The notes beneath the pieces are model-generated. The model was given only the letters and a program-made list of their open reading frames with translations, searched no databases and was not told the DNA's origin. Positions 51,701-64,000 of a stretch of 64,000 bases of DNA are shown piece by piece. Origin of the DNA: Fasciola hepatica (lineage: Eukaryota > Platyhelminthes > Trematoda > Plagiorchiida > Fasciolidae); NCBI GenBank assembly GCA_948099385.1, contig CANUEZ040000183.1, forward strand, positions 5,952,001-6,016,000. Direction: 5' to 3'. Made by a program: the position numbers and the translations under genes. The stretch's first letter is position 1. The number at the start of each line of letters is the position of its first letter.

Positions 51701-54700
51701 ATCTCCATTATAATTCCAAATTCTCTTCGGATCCTTCCTCGTGTTGGTGTGTACCACATCATATTTGATCTTATCAATCAGTCGACTGTGTAAAGTTTAT
51801 TAAATTAAGCAATTCGACGACCGCGGTACCTTAAACCATAAACAATCACTTTTATATCTGGGTTCAAGTACGGGAGACGAACTTGTCAAGGGCAGTATAA
51901 CTAATAAATCCGTATGAAGATATCACTTTATTCGGGGCCGTTTGAAGCATGGCTGAATTATTGCGTTGCAGGGACGAATGCATTTTCAACTTGTCGGCAA
52001 ATGGGCATTCGAAGCTCTAAGAACGAATAACTCACAGTTGTGAGAACAGAATCTGGCTTTCGGAGATGTCCATGAACAATTTCACTGAACCATTCTCTAT
52101 CACATAGGAACTGAGACCGGTTTGTTTCACCCTGAAGGGTTATATCCAAAAAATGAGGCAGTGCATTCTGAGCCAACGTTCAATTCGCTGGTAATACACT
52201 AACGTGTTTTGTGGTTGAATACACTTAGTGCGCAAATAGGCCCTTCAGTTGAAAGCATGTGAGAGCATCTTTCCCACTTCCAAAAAATTCAGTCGGATCC
52301 TTCTGAAGTCTGGATTCGACATACGTGTCCAGCTTGCAAACTTTCAAATGTGGCTTTTGTCGCTGAGTTGGTGATACGATTTGGGAGTGTTCAGTCAGGG
52401 ACATTTTTATGAGTAGTCCTGTATGCTGTTTATCTGATTCAAACGAGGTAAATACAAGGGTTCAGTTGCGATCGGGGAAAAATCTGTGCAGGTGCAACTA
52501 GGCCGATTTTTATTGAACACGCTGAGCTATGGTTTCTTGTATGTTTAAGGATATACAAACGGAGAATTGGTAACCCACCGATTTGTAAATCAACCAAAAC
52601 GTCACCTGTGTATGCAACGAGCACGACGTATGTTTAAAGTGAACTCTAATTCTCACGAGTTTCCTTTATAGCAAAGGGTTTTGTAATGAACATGGATTTA
52701 GTATATAAGGTGAACAAGAACCCATCTCATCTTCGCAGAGGACGCTTGACCAAGTACCCATGAAACTTGCCCGATTTCAGTAAACGTTGCATCTTGCGTG
52801 TGGCGCGATTGAAATAATCATCAGAACTGGACCTCTTGCTAACGGGCTCACAAAAATTTACGGTCTGACCAAAGCACTTGGAGAAGTGAGAAGCACTATA
52901 CGGCTGTTTTGGGTTTTGTATCTGGAAATGTATGAATCCGATTTTTCACGGAGCCATCTTCTTAAAAAAGAATTTTTGCACATAGTCTGCAGAGGGTTTA
53001 TGTCAGATTTGCTTCCTTTTTTAACACTACTCGTGATCATGATACGGAGTACGCGCATTAGTGAGCGCTCATGGAATTGCACGACACAATAAATTACAAA
53101 CAAGTACTATTCCAAAGTGGGAGAATTTTGTGTGATGCAGATGTATGAACGGACACTATGTGAAAAAGTATGGACAAAATACCTCAAAATTTGTTACGAC
53201 CAAACGAGTTTCAGAGCCTATCAAGACTGCAATAATCCGTGTGATGGGTTAAACAGCAAGATATGGTGTCGACGAAAGAGTATCGTTTTATTGTAAAACG
53301 CGTCGAGAACCGTAATTCACAATAGCAGAAAAGTTAGCTAGTTATAAATTTCCAGCAGACAACGGTAGGCTGTTGAACTTACGTTTTTTCCGTTCACATC
53401 TCACCATCTGTTATCAATTTCCATGTTCTTTTTTGACGATTCACCCGAAATCCACGGTAAGAAATTCGCGAACCAAACACAAAAATGAAATGTTAGCAAT
53501 AAATTTACACTGCCCCCATAAATCAATTAGTTTGGGGTCTCAGTAGTGATGTATTTTCAGGCTCATTGAGCATTTGTGTTTGTGAAAGGTAAAATGTATG
53601 TTACCCCTTTCAAACGGCCAGGGAAAAGAAAGCATAAACCATACGCAGATTTTCACTTACTTGGTAACTGTAACAAGTTCCAAGTGTTTATCACCATGCA
53701 TTATTGAAACGCATAATCCTATTCTGAGTACCATAAGCGTCCCTGATTTATCTCATATGATAAATACATTTCGAACGTGCATTTTTTTCATAAATTCTTG
53801 CTTGGTATTCGCGTAAAGGAAGCCATCCCCAATAAGACTTTGGATACATTCATTTTTTCATCAACTGTCCAAGTTTTTGTTTCTGGCTGCCACAACAAGT
53901 TCTAGTTGCAAATCGTCAAAATCCAAAGGTCGCTTTCCCCTATTGGGCCTCACTGGCCAGCACAACAACACGACACGGGGATTCTACCTAAATCCAGAGG
54001 ACCGTCATGAAGTTGGAAATTACCAGGTGGATAATGCCGCAGCACTATACAACTTCCAGGAAATAGGAAAAAGTTAGAAACACACCTCAACTGCGATTGT
54101 CTCCGGCCATATCGGTTCCAGAACCAAACTGAATGATGCGATTGCGTCAACGACGAAGGGTCACACTTGAACCACCACAGTGAAAAGATAATAAACATAT
54201 AAAAGTAAGATAACGTTTGACCTGGTCCCCAAAAATGAGTAGCCGAATGGTGAGTAGAACCTGTTTGATACTGTATTCGTTGGTTACTGAAGAAACATTA
54301 ATAAGCTGGTTAAAGGCTAGACCCCAAAATCCGGTACAGCTCTACTGATCATCCAATGGGTTTATTGGAAACTAACTGGAGAAAGTTTATGTCAAAAGGG
54401 AGGATTTCAGTTTGCAGGCAGGATCTAATTCATATGTTTATCGATTCATTCGCTCGACTAGGCTCCTTCCAGCAGAATGGATGATCCTATGTCCTGAAAA
54501 TCGTCACCTTGTGTAGTACGAACCCACACTTGACATGTGGCCATCACTATTTCGAGAGTAGCCCCCTCAGGCCAGAGCACTTTTGGAGGGTTTTCGCTTA
54601 GTAATAAAAACTAGATCAGTTACGCGTAGACTATTTTTAAGTGGCCATCCAGCAAGGCGTGAATGCAACGCTGGTAGGTAGTTGTGCCGCTAATGTCACG

Positions 54701-54743
54701 AGAACACTGAAGCCAGGTGTTCCGAGTGAGACCAAACCTTAGC
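45786..54743. other. Long gene-poor stretch
   Basis: About 9 kb without a supported gene. From 46784 to 49283 no frame reaches 60 codons. Two plus-strand stretches follow strong acceptors: 47812-47930 (after ATGTTCTTTCAG, 38 codons to TAG) and 48061-48176 (listed separately). The 141-codon frame at 50373-50798 and the 101-codon frame at 52787-53092 have no confirmed splice sites; the latter shows about 71% purine-first codons in its first 38 and may contain an exon. Confidence 0.4.
48061..48176 (+). CDS. Possible terminal exon
   Basis: After the acceptor GTCATGTAATTTCAG, a frame with two carried-in bases stays open for 37 codons to TGA. About 65% of codons start with a purine. The product is polar, rich in G, S and Q. 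No matching upstream exon is identified and no domain is recognised. Confidence 0.18.
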
Positions 54744-57700
54744 ATGCCTTTCTATAAGTGTCACATCTCGCAAAGAAGTTCGACTAGAATTCCACAAAAG
54801 TGTGTTGCTACGCCAGAATTTGTTGGCGGGCAGTTCATCTCTGACCGAAATGAGCGCTGGGCCCTTGACGATTGGCTGAGTTTTACGAAACAATTCAATA
54901 GCGACCTGCTGAGGAGAGGTTATTCACTAAAACGACTGTCACGGTTCTTCCAACTGAATGAATCATTCGCTCGTGGAAGCGGCTTTGGAAGTAAGTTCAC
55001 ACCTGGTGTCTGTAATTACTCTTCAACAGTTCATGCACTTACTCAGATTCATCCGGTAATACTGGAAAGCCCAATTCTGTTACTATGTTCCCAAAAAATC
55101 AGGTCACATAAGTATCTTCATCCAGTTTATCTTAACCATAAAATAGTATTGCGGTGTTTACCGACAATCAAAAGCATTCAAGCAGCAAAATATGCAATAA
55201 CAAACACGCATTTTTAACCTGAATCTAAGAATCAAGTGTACAGAGCGACGATACGTACAGTATCATATTGCACAGGATTATCATTTCGGAAAACTGCTTG
55301 TTTTGAGCGAGATGTTCGGACATACTTTACACCGGGTTGAAAACGTATTTGTTCTTTACTCATGCATTGCTACCAACGTGCGTGATAAGATTAAGATCAC
55401 ACTGTAACAGTACGTTCGAAGCTTTGGTAAATATAGCAAGTACCTGGTGGAAAGTCGCATATTAAGCGGACACCCAGCCAGCGGAAATGTGGGCAACAAA
55501 ATGTGTGTTTTTTAGTGACAAAATGTAAGACTTTTAACCTGTGACATCCAAGACAACTTCAGAGCTTCTATTCATTTCTCCAGTGGTCCAGTTCAGCTCT
55601 GCGCGGACCATACTCATCCATGGATTATTGACGGATATAATACGAAGAGTCTGTCACTTGAGAGCGATTTTGCTTCATTTAACAGATTTTATTGATTTAT
55701 TTGGATAACAGCACCGGATATAAATGCACACATGTATTGGACAATTGACTATAATTTTGTATCAAAATGGAACAGATGTGATCAGATGAAATTCCGTCGT
55801 TGTCCTACTGATAACAATGACTTACCCATAAAAACAACAGGCTGTCGTATCCAGAAAGATCAGAGTAGGCACTCATTTGTTTCACCTGATGCCTGAGCAG
55901 TATCCAGAAAATGACGTGATTAGCACGAGTGAGTAAAAACGCACGCTGTATGTGATTGGAATTTCCATTGGTCCAAATGTCGAAAAAATGGAATGGTCCA
56001 TAATGATGAGTACAAATTCATTGAATCATCGACATTATGACGGAACTACCGAAAGTAGACCGGAATGTGAGGTGAAGTGGAATATGGATCATTGCTGAAT
56101 GCATAGAAAAATTATTCCTTCTGGAAATCTCGTCTAAGTTGGCAAGTGCGCGTGACTCAGTATCCCGACAGCACGCTGTCTCTGAGAACAATAAATGAAG
56201 CTTTTGCGTGCGATCGGTTTTTCATCAGTTATGATTGCGTGGTGTATGCTAAGCATTTGGTAGGTTACAGAAACGTGAATTAACCCCAGAAAAAACGTTC
56301 TCTGTGCCCACCCAATCAATTTATTTGTGGTGTATGGTCATTGCCGACAAAAATTTATTCCCAAAATTATTCCTTTTTTCCATAATTACTCTAAGGATTA
56401 CACGCACGCACTTTTCAACAGTTGTACTATTTTTAGCATCGCCTGATACTTTGCAGAAATGAGGACGCTAAATCATTTCTTTTGGACTATACTCCAGATA
56501 ATTTGTTGACGTCATGAGATTGAAATGTTTCTGTTTTCCCAAAACAAACAAGGCCTTATTATTGTTGGAGTTATATTTTCTGCACTGGAAGTCACAAGCA
56601 AAAAGAGCCCTGCGAGGGAGCCTTTGGCTACCCGTGACGTGATCAGCAAATGTGCAATATGTTTCTTTGCACGGAAGACCTCCAGAAAAGCATTGTATAA
56701 GTGATTCATTTAGTAAGCCGTTCTGATATCTGAATTGGAAAGACACTGTTTATTTGTCTCAGCTAGTTGTCTTCTTCGACGTCTGACACAATAGCGAGTG
56801 AATGGCAACTCTATACAAATAATTTTTCAAACTTGATACCATCTGCATCTCTAGAGTTCTCTTTCATTTAGGCAGCTGCCATTTCACGGGATAAACAATT
56901 TCTTGATGTTCTGAATGCTTGGAAGTCGGAGGAGAAATAGGCTCGTGTGATGGGGTCTGTTTCGTTATTGGTAATCACCAACGTTTACGATACCACCCAG
57001 TCTGGTGCGAATGAGGTGATGCAAAAACAAATGCGCTGATCACTCCGATAGGAAAATATGCGTTAACTTATTATTTTTATTGGTCATGGAGTGATCTTCC
57101 GGAAGAGTTTCTCTTTCTTCGGAAAACACGATCAGTGCATGCTGATTGAAACGAACAAGTGACCTGGCAGTACAACCTCTTCCACTGTCAATCTAAGCAA
57201 TACACCTTTTGGAAATAAAATTTTGAAGACTGGTTCATTACTTTGGATTTATATGTATGCCCATCGCAAGCACACCGTCTATTCAATCAAGTAGGGCTCA
57301 GTCACCTTCAGCCTGGTTTACGCGGACACTCACGTCACATGACTGAACTACTATATCGGGCATCTTTGAAGTGGGATTTTCGCGTGGTATGAATCCTTGG
57401 GAAGTCACAACGTACGTTGTGCAGGTTAAAAGATGAGCAGAAGTAAGACCCTTCAAACACTGCCTAAAGGAAAAATAACACAAATGAAAATTTAAAGTAA
57501 TTGCAAGATTACATCTTGAATATCATCACGGGAGTGCACATAAAGCTTCATTAATTATTTGGGTTGCAGCATTTTGACACCAGTGGCGTCAGAGAAATCA
57601 GTTAGTGGTTGCCTGGGAGTAACAAGCTATCAGTGTCATGAAAGGGTGCTTGACAGATTATTTCGTTTCGTGATGAGGCTTCGGACTGCTGCGACTGCGA

Positions 57701-60700
57701 AAGTTGTTCATCCGAATTGAACAAGTCCAGGTTGATGGAGCTGGTTAACCTAGTCTTTCACGTGCGAGCAGATCAGGGATAGAAATAAGAATAGCGATGA
57801 AACTTCTTTCTGGTATGAACTCGGCTGGGATTTACAAATCGATGGCGAACGATTACAGCATTATCAAATAGAAGAAAAAATAATTGTGGTTAGTATGCGC
57901 CCCATTTATGCGTACACTGTAAACGAAGATGACGGTTTCATCACTTGAATCAGCGGTCCGAAGGCTCTATCGCCATGCGCAACTGAAGGCCATATTAAGA
58001 GTCAACCAGTCACATCTCTGTTCGGTAACTTATAGACTGCATTGATTATGTACTTTACTGTTGACTCGGAAACTCGGAATCATGATGTTGCTGGAGCCCG
58101 TACAGTCGGTACAAGTATCTTTCTATGGCCAACCTGTTCACTTAAGAACACCACAGAAAGGTCCTTCCATGCTCATAAAAATCCGCCAATAAGGAAATTT
58201 GATATGGAATTAGCTTGGGATAAATTATTACGATGGCAGTAACCATAAGTTGTATTTGCTTCCGTATCTCTCATTGACCTCGAGTGGTCTGAAGATCGTC
58301 AGCGATGAACTTGGACGTTTACTATTAGAGTCTCATTCTTGTCAGCTACCATCAATTTCCTAGTTGGTACTTGGTAGGTTGTTCTGCTGCAAAATAAAGC
58401 ACATCGTCTTTCAAAGCACAAAGGAAAAGATATAACAGTTCACTAAGAAAAGTAAACCTAAATTTGAGCCCACATTATTCCGAGTAAAAATGGTTGCAAC
58501 AGGTTTCATGGTCACAATGCTGAATAATTAGATGATATGCTATTGTGATTCAGTACTTAATCTGAGTCTCTAGTTGAGGCTTATTGATCGGGTCTCTAGT
58601 TTCAGGTACCAGACAGCTAAATGGAGGCTGTAAAACCAGAGGTGTGCCGACTAATGGAAGGTATATGTGATTATTTGGACTAATTCTCTAAAAATCAATC
58701 CAAAGAAATGTACGTGCATATTTCCAATGGTTCATTACCAACCACACTTCTGGGTCGCTCGTGAAAGAAATCATTCCATGAAGATTATTTCCGGGCACCC
58801 GTATAAATAGCAATGTTCCTCGCGGTAACAAAGTCCAATCTATCAAGAAAGATATGTTGGATTTTGTGCTCCTCACTTTGGTTTCTACGCGGACTCAGCA
58901 TTTTGAAAGTTTGACTAATTTCCCGACAGCTTTTTTCGACAGTTTGGATTTCAGAGTCGATGATTACCACGTTTGAATAGATTTAGGGAGCCTTAAAACG
59001 TCACGGAGCGGAATAACCACCTATGATGCTGAACTCCGTTTGCAATAATACTGAGACAGACAAGAATGGTAGTTAATCGTTGGAAGGGATTGGCGACGTA
59101 ATTTCTGTTGGTTTATCCAGAACTGCCCTTCACACTACACAAAGAAGAAGTGCATTTCACCAGGATCCCAAACGAGTAGAGGCACAGAGGCAGTTAACTG
59201 CCGATTATGAACTGTTATGAAAATCACGATATTGGTATACACGGCAGCTGATTTTCTTCAGTGATGGACAAATGCTGGCCCTTTCAGAAGTATCTGAATG
59301 AAGATTTGTCAAAGATTGTACTCTTTACAGAAAGGAAATACTTTAAGTGCGGCGTTTCTGTGGAAAAATTCAGTTTATCTATTATTCGGCAATACCACGG
59401 TGATTGATGGTAGGTTCATGGGGGAATGAAGCTAGTTCATTGTGTATTTCTAACTCTGTCATCAAGGTCATAATAGCAAAGTCTACTACATAAAAAAGGT
59501 TTTATCACTGTGAGGGAAACAGAGTTACAAACAACGGAAATGTATTTCCTAAGTAAAATAGCAATTTACCGATCTATAGACTCTGTAATGAATGTTGTAC
59601 GGGATAAATCACGTCCGCGAATGCCATATTCACCAGTCACAGTTGTAGATCTATGGCCGTTGCGTAAGTACTGAAATCACCCAGCAAACCTTTCTGGTTA
59701 ATGATGGGATGTGTTTACTTCATAGTGAGAATTGTGGTTCCTGAATGAGCGGATCTTTTGACCCCAAGTTATTCGTGAAATTAGTTCGGTGGTTATGTGG
59801 TCGCAGTACACACCACGAAGGTTGATGGAAAATGGACGAAATTGCTGTAAACCTTGCAAGTAGAATGTGATGCACGAAATTCCTAGTGGTACTCATTCAG
59901 ACAAAGTGTTCGAGGCCCTCTCACTTCCTGTAGTGCACCGCGCCAGATTACGTTGTATGTGAGAATGCATGCATTACATACGTGGACAAATCGACAGCTA
60001 ACTTCGGCATTACTTGAACGAATTGCCTTTGATCAGATTGTTCAGTTGTCTTTCAAACACTTGCTCAGGAAATATAGTTCGCAGACTGAAAGCATACGAA
60101 ATAAAATCTTTTAACCTTATTCATGCATCCATCTAAGGGATGTTGAAATCGGATGATACTGGTTGTTGCTATATATATGAGTGAGAAAAAAAATTTGAGG
60201 CTAAAAGTCAAAACAGACGATTTAGATCTTTGATGAACACGTGTTAGTATTATCCAGCAATGTGGTTTCTAGCAAATGCGTGACCGGTAGACAATCTGAC
60301 ACATTGAAAATTCGTTTGGAGAGCACTTTTTTATCTGGACGCTCTCCGGGAAACTAGCGCTTTGTAATGAGCTCAATGGTGAATTTATTCTTTTTTTATG
60401 AAGGTGGCATTATCGTGTTCCTTTGCAGGGTGGCACGGTTTCTTTGTTATAAAATCTTGATCCCCCTAAGAACTGTAGCGATTAGTTAGGCAAACAATCA
60501 TCTAGAGAAAGCTTACACGGGTCACCCGTGCAAATGCAGGTTCTAATCGTCAAGGAAGCTTTTCTTTTTTCAGGTATTTCAGTAGTGTCAACTTAATCAG
60601 AAGCGCCATTCCGATCATTTCTCGTGGAAACACACCAGTAGAACCAAACATAGGGGGGGGGGGGACAGTAAATCATGTCGTCAAATGTAGATGGCAATTT

Positions 60701-61477
60701 ACGTCGTGACTGTTTGGCCGGCCGAGGTCAAACTGTCATAGTGATGGGCAGTCTACCCTTCTATCCAGGATCAGGATCTTCGCGAGTCGGTCACCTCCCC
60801 AATTGGTAGCCTCTGATTGGCCGCAACCCCATTATTGAAATTATGTACCAATATTGCATGAGACAAAGAACAAAGAGAGGAAACCTGTAGAACTGTGCTT
60901 CAACTCAACTGAATATTCTAGCAGGTTTTATTGCCATTATGGAAGCAAATGAAATACAGGAATATGATCAGCATTTGGCTGATATCATTCTGCCATTAAA
61001 GTAGACATATGCTACTTTTGAAAACAAGAGCATAAATCAAGTAGCACATCGTTCCGACGATAGGTGTCTGTGGTCGTTCTATGCGTCTTGTGTACAGTAT
61101 GAACCTTAGAGGTCATATACTTGCATCCGTAGCTGTGTTTTTCAGGAGTTCTATCTCCCAAACAACAAGGTTCGGCTCCAATCACACCCAAAGATGTGGT
61201 TTCCGCTAAACAGTGACAACTCATTATCATAAAATACTACCAAAATTCAATCCATGATTGAAAACCTTCTAGTAGGCCTTAATATTATTTGTATTTTCAG
61301 AATGGCCTGAGCCACGTGAACGATAACCACAGTACAACTATTGACCCCATTTTTTCGCTAGTGAACTGGATGCCTGAAAAGATGAACAAAGTGTGTCACC
61401 AAATATGCAAACTAAAAAAGTTGGTGACCGAGAGAAACCATTTACACATTCCAGAAGGAAGTAGTTATTTGTGTTAG
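54744..61477 (+). CDS. Hypothetical four-exon gene, 190 aa
   Basis: Best gene model in the window. Exon 1, 54744-54990, begins at an ATG with A at -3 and ends one base into a codon at a consensus donor (TTTGGAA/GTAAGTTC); it sits inside the longest open frame here. Exon 2, 58606-58660 (acceptor TCTAGTTTCAG, donor GGAAG/GTATAT), supplies two bases and leaves two. Exon 3, 60574-60667 (acceptor TTTTCTTTTTTCAG, donor GGGACA/GTAAAT), supplies one and ends in phase 0. Exon 4, 61301-61477 (acceptor TTTGTATTTTCAG), starts in phase 0 and stops at TAG. All three junctions keep frame and the total is 573 nt. Purine-first codons are about 76%, 69% and 66% in exons 2, 3 and 4 but only about 52% in exon 1. 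The N-terminal part is basic with aromatic residues; exon 3 ends in a tetraglycine encoded by a G12 tract. No domain is recognised. An alternative terminal exon lies at 60925-61004, and exon 4 could continue past a GTAAAA donor at 61477. Confidence 0.33.
60653..60664 (+). repeat. Poly-G tract, 12 G
   Basis: Twelve consecutive Gs. In the four-exon model they lie near the 3' end of exon 3 and encode four glycines, so any length change not divisible by three would shift the frame. Confidence 0.9.
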
Positions 61478-61520
61478 TAAAATTCTCCTGTCATTTATTT
61501 TGTGATTTTTATCACTGCGA

Positions 61521-61545
61521 GTGTGTGTGTGCGTGTGTGTGTGTG
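61521..61545 (+). repeat. (GT)n microsatellite, interrupted
   Basis: Twelve GT-type units with one C interruption. It starts about 45 nt after the stop of the four-exon model, so it would be in the 3' untranslated region or just beyond. Confidence 0.95.
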
Positions 61546-62399
61546 AATCATCTGCTCTCAAATAATGGACTACATTTGGGTACTTAAGTGGTCCAGAACG
61601 AAAAAAGACTTCATCGCCTATGTTGATGAATGATGGGTGGGTAAAGTGGGTCAATGCTTATCGAAGGGCTTAGCCTTGATTGCAAGTGAACCATGTTTTC
61701 ATTCACGGAGTTAGAGTTAGTTCAACGATGAGTGACACGGAATTCAATAAAAAAACCATAACCTTGCACACAATTCGTGGGGATCTCGGCATAAATTCCT
61801 TTGTTAATACGAGTGTATGGGAACAGTCTACGCTGTCAACTGTTGAAGCTTTCGGTTACTAATACCATGGGGTCCTACTGAAAAACAAACCACTGTGATC
61901 CGAAGATAAGCACGTTTTTCTGATGCACAGTAGTCTCAAGAATATCATTGTTCTGGGACTTTCCGTGAAAGTGCCTGGCTGATGATAATCGATTCTTAGG
62001 TCGTACTATTTTTGAATGTAGCCTACTCATAACGGGATTCATCAGATCAGTTACGTAATACGTTGTTCTTCCAAATATTCCATCAGGCAAATTATTTAAG
62101 TCTTCTGTACGAGTAAAGATCTACAGGCCAACTCCAATGCCATCTGCCGTTGTTCCCGTTCACGTTGACCCACTTGTTGGAATGTTCACACTGTTACGTG
62201 CGGTTTGAAAACAAAAACGTGCTCACCTGCTTACAGAGTGTGGTCCATAACCAATAAAATCCTTTTTTTCCTTAAACGGAAAAGCTACCGGCTAGTTGAA
62301 ATTTAACGATAAGGAAGATAGGACTAATTAGCAATTCTTTCAAACACTATTGAGAACTACTTTAAAGCTATGACACATATTACCACATTTCGCATACGA

Positions 62400-62558
62400 T
62401 CATTCGATATACTTCTCAGCAAAATCCCTCGAAATCCACATTGGATTTCTAAACAGGCTTGTGAGTTCGAAAAGTACAAGTTCCACTCGATCCTGCCTGG
62501 GCTGAGGCATGTTCGAGAAGACAAAATCTACAGTACCTTTGGGGCTTGACTCAGCTAA
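62400..62558 (-). CDS. Possible terminal exon, unknown protein
   Basis: On the minus strand an acceptor with a long pyrimidine-rich lead (GCATTTGTTTCTGGGTATCCCAG) opens a phase-0 frame of 52 codons ending at TGA. About 60% of codons start with a purine. The translation alternates charged and hydrophobic residues (FELTSLF, RDFAEKY) like a helical soluble protein and carries RNPMW before its end. I do not recognise the family. A possible donor (GAGAA/GTATAT) shortly before the stop would make it an internal exon. No upstream minus-strand exon was identified. Confidence 0.27.
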   Translation of the reverse strand, partial: LAESSPKGTVDFVFSNMPQPRQDRVELVLFELTSLFRNPMWISRDFAEKYIE

Positions 62559-64000
62559 CTGGGATACCCAGAAACAAATGCAACTAATATACGCATGTTC
62601 ATTTGGAAAGTGAATATTTGTGCCCAAAAGGCAATATTAAAAGGAGGGCTTTCTTTGAACCAGAATTACACAACTCCTTTTATTGTTCTTTTTGATCATT
62701 ACCCGGAACACATAGTTTGCAGCCATTGAGAACAGGAGTGGATTTTTATACAAATAATATGGGCAATCAAGCAACCAGCGGCCAAAGAGATGGACCGCCT
62801 ATCAAAGCAAACTTGGAATACGACGGGTAAGAATCAGCTGCTGGTATGGACAAGGAATGTGCCATCAACAGAACATGTCCTGCCACAAAAGCAGGTGGAT
62901 ATTCACTTCATGTGTACACAGTGGATCGGCACCACGTTACAAATGTGGGGACTGCACAGATTCAAAATTAACCAGCAGGCTTCATTACTGGCATTACGTG
63001 ATCAACGGCCGCCGGACCATTCACTTTAGTGGTTAGTGTTACAGGGGAATACTTTTTCGATAATCTCGAAAGACGGTCGTTGCTATGTGATATTGAGATT
63101 CAGATTCCAAATCCTGACTGTTTGAATTCGCGTTTCAGTCGCTCGATTCGTGTGTAATCAATCATTTTCAGAGCAAGTGTCAAAGAACATGCAAAAGCAG
63201 TAAGTTCATTACTTCAACTTGATATAAACTCATTAAGGTGTATGAAATTACAAAGTGGATGGGAAATACCTTTATTCGGGTGTACTCATATAAGAAAAAG
63301 TAGACGATAACGGTTTTCATAACAAACATCGTGACATACAAGCTCGTTTTCGGTTATTTGTGCTTATACCAGTACATAACATAAAATACGACTCATATAA
63401 TAATATAGGAGAGTGATGATCCAAATCTGTCTCTGTGTTTGCGTGTGGGTATTCGTTAACCTAGTCCTGCGGAACTAGGTACCTTGGTCACACCACTAGG
63501 CATCCATCTGAACGCTTCGTGTGTACCACCCGTTTTGGCTGAACACGGGAGCAATACAGACAATCACGAGTGCTATGTGCTCACACTTTTCCCGGTGGAA
63601 CCACTCAGCTGAGGTGATAAACGCCTTTCCTACTATTTACAAAAGCCGGAACAGGCAATCAAGACTGGCCAAGTGTCGCATCTTAGCCACAGCCGAAGCC
63701 GTGAGTATTCTTCACAATCCTACTCCGTGTGATCAGAAGCAATTTGGGTAAGCTCTTAAGCTCCCATAGCCCACAGCTTGTTCCCGGAACACGTGTGTAA
63801 TCACTCCAACGTTCCACAGTGTGATTATTTTCGCATGCACACACTCACTTGTCGATGCAGATTGGTATCCTCATTCCCCTTTATTAGTTTGTGAGTCATA
63901 TACAATGGTACGTATTGGTAAGGATGCGACTAACCGAAAAAGAGCTTGTTCGTCAAAGTGTGTGTTCTCAACGTGTTCATTGAAACTTTTCAGACAACAA
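62559..64000. other. Gene-free stretch
   Basis: No supported gene. Frames at 62790-63029 and 63521-63751 on the plus strand have no splice context or motif. A short stem (ACCTAGT / ACTAGGT) lies near 63459-63480. Confidence 0.45.

Noticed and set aside
1..64000. Search for CRISPR arrays, bacterial operons, phage or restriction-type systems
   Set aside because: No regularly spaced repeats, no tightly packed genes and no recognised prokaryotic or phage proteins. The sequence is eukaryotic in character.

Overview
This is 64 kb of eukaryotic, mostly non-coding DNA. There are no operons, no Shine-Dalgarno-spaced gene runs and no long open frames: the longest uninterrupted frame is about 168 codons. 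Roughly 160 frames of 60 codons or more are present, which is what chance gives at this AT-rich composition, so length alone identifies no gene. CpG is common and not depleted. Microsatellites, poly-G tracts, RNA polymerase III B-box-like motifs and a tRNA-like SINE fragment are scattered through it. An invertebrate is likely. A flatworm would fit the short possible introns, the tRNA-like repeat and the large gene-poor spacing, but that is a guess and no conserved protein confirms it.

The firmest features are repeats. A 386-bp inverted repeat with effectively identical arms (12662-13047 and 14087-14472) encloses a unique 1,039-bp spacer. A 211-bp direct repeat, about 97% identical, lies at 6068-6278 and 22267-22477. 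A tRNA-like SINE fragment lies near 19266-19335. There are (TA)18, (AT)10, (GT)n and (TC)9 microsatellites and three G-tracts of 12, 9 and 12 bases.

Coding content is uncertain. I looked for splice sites, open frames, purine-first codon bias and matching intron phase. The best model is a four-exon plus-strand gene at 54744-61477 (190 aa). Shorter plus-strand models lie at 21351-21797 (95 aa), 31054-31495 (86 aa), 33824-34250 (93 aa), 28531-28872 and 37897-38011 (the last with a 40-nt intron). Minus-strand exon or ORF candidates lie at 7548-7656, 7995-8113, 45474-45785 and 62400-62558. None matches a family I recognise, so all are low-confidence hypothetical calls.

Layout: 1-12 kb intergenic or intronic with one repeat copy and two minus-strand exon candidates; 12.6-14.5 kb the large inverted repeat; 14.5-27 kb sparse, with the SINE fragment, one small gene model and the second repeat copy; 28-38 kb the densest group of small plus-strand models; 39-54 kb mostly empty; 54.7-61.5 kb the four-exon model; 62.4 kb a minus-strand terminal exon candidate. 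I found no evidence that these genes act together in one system.
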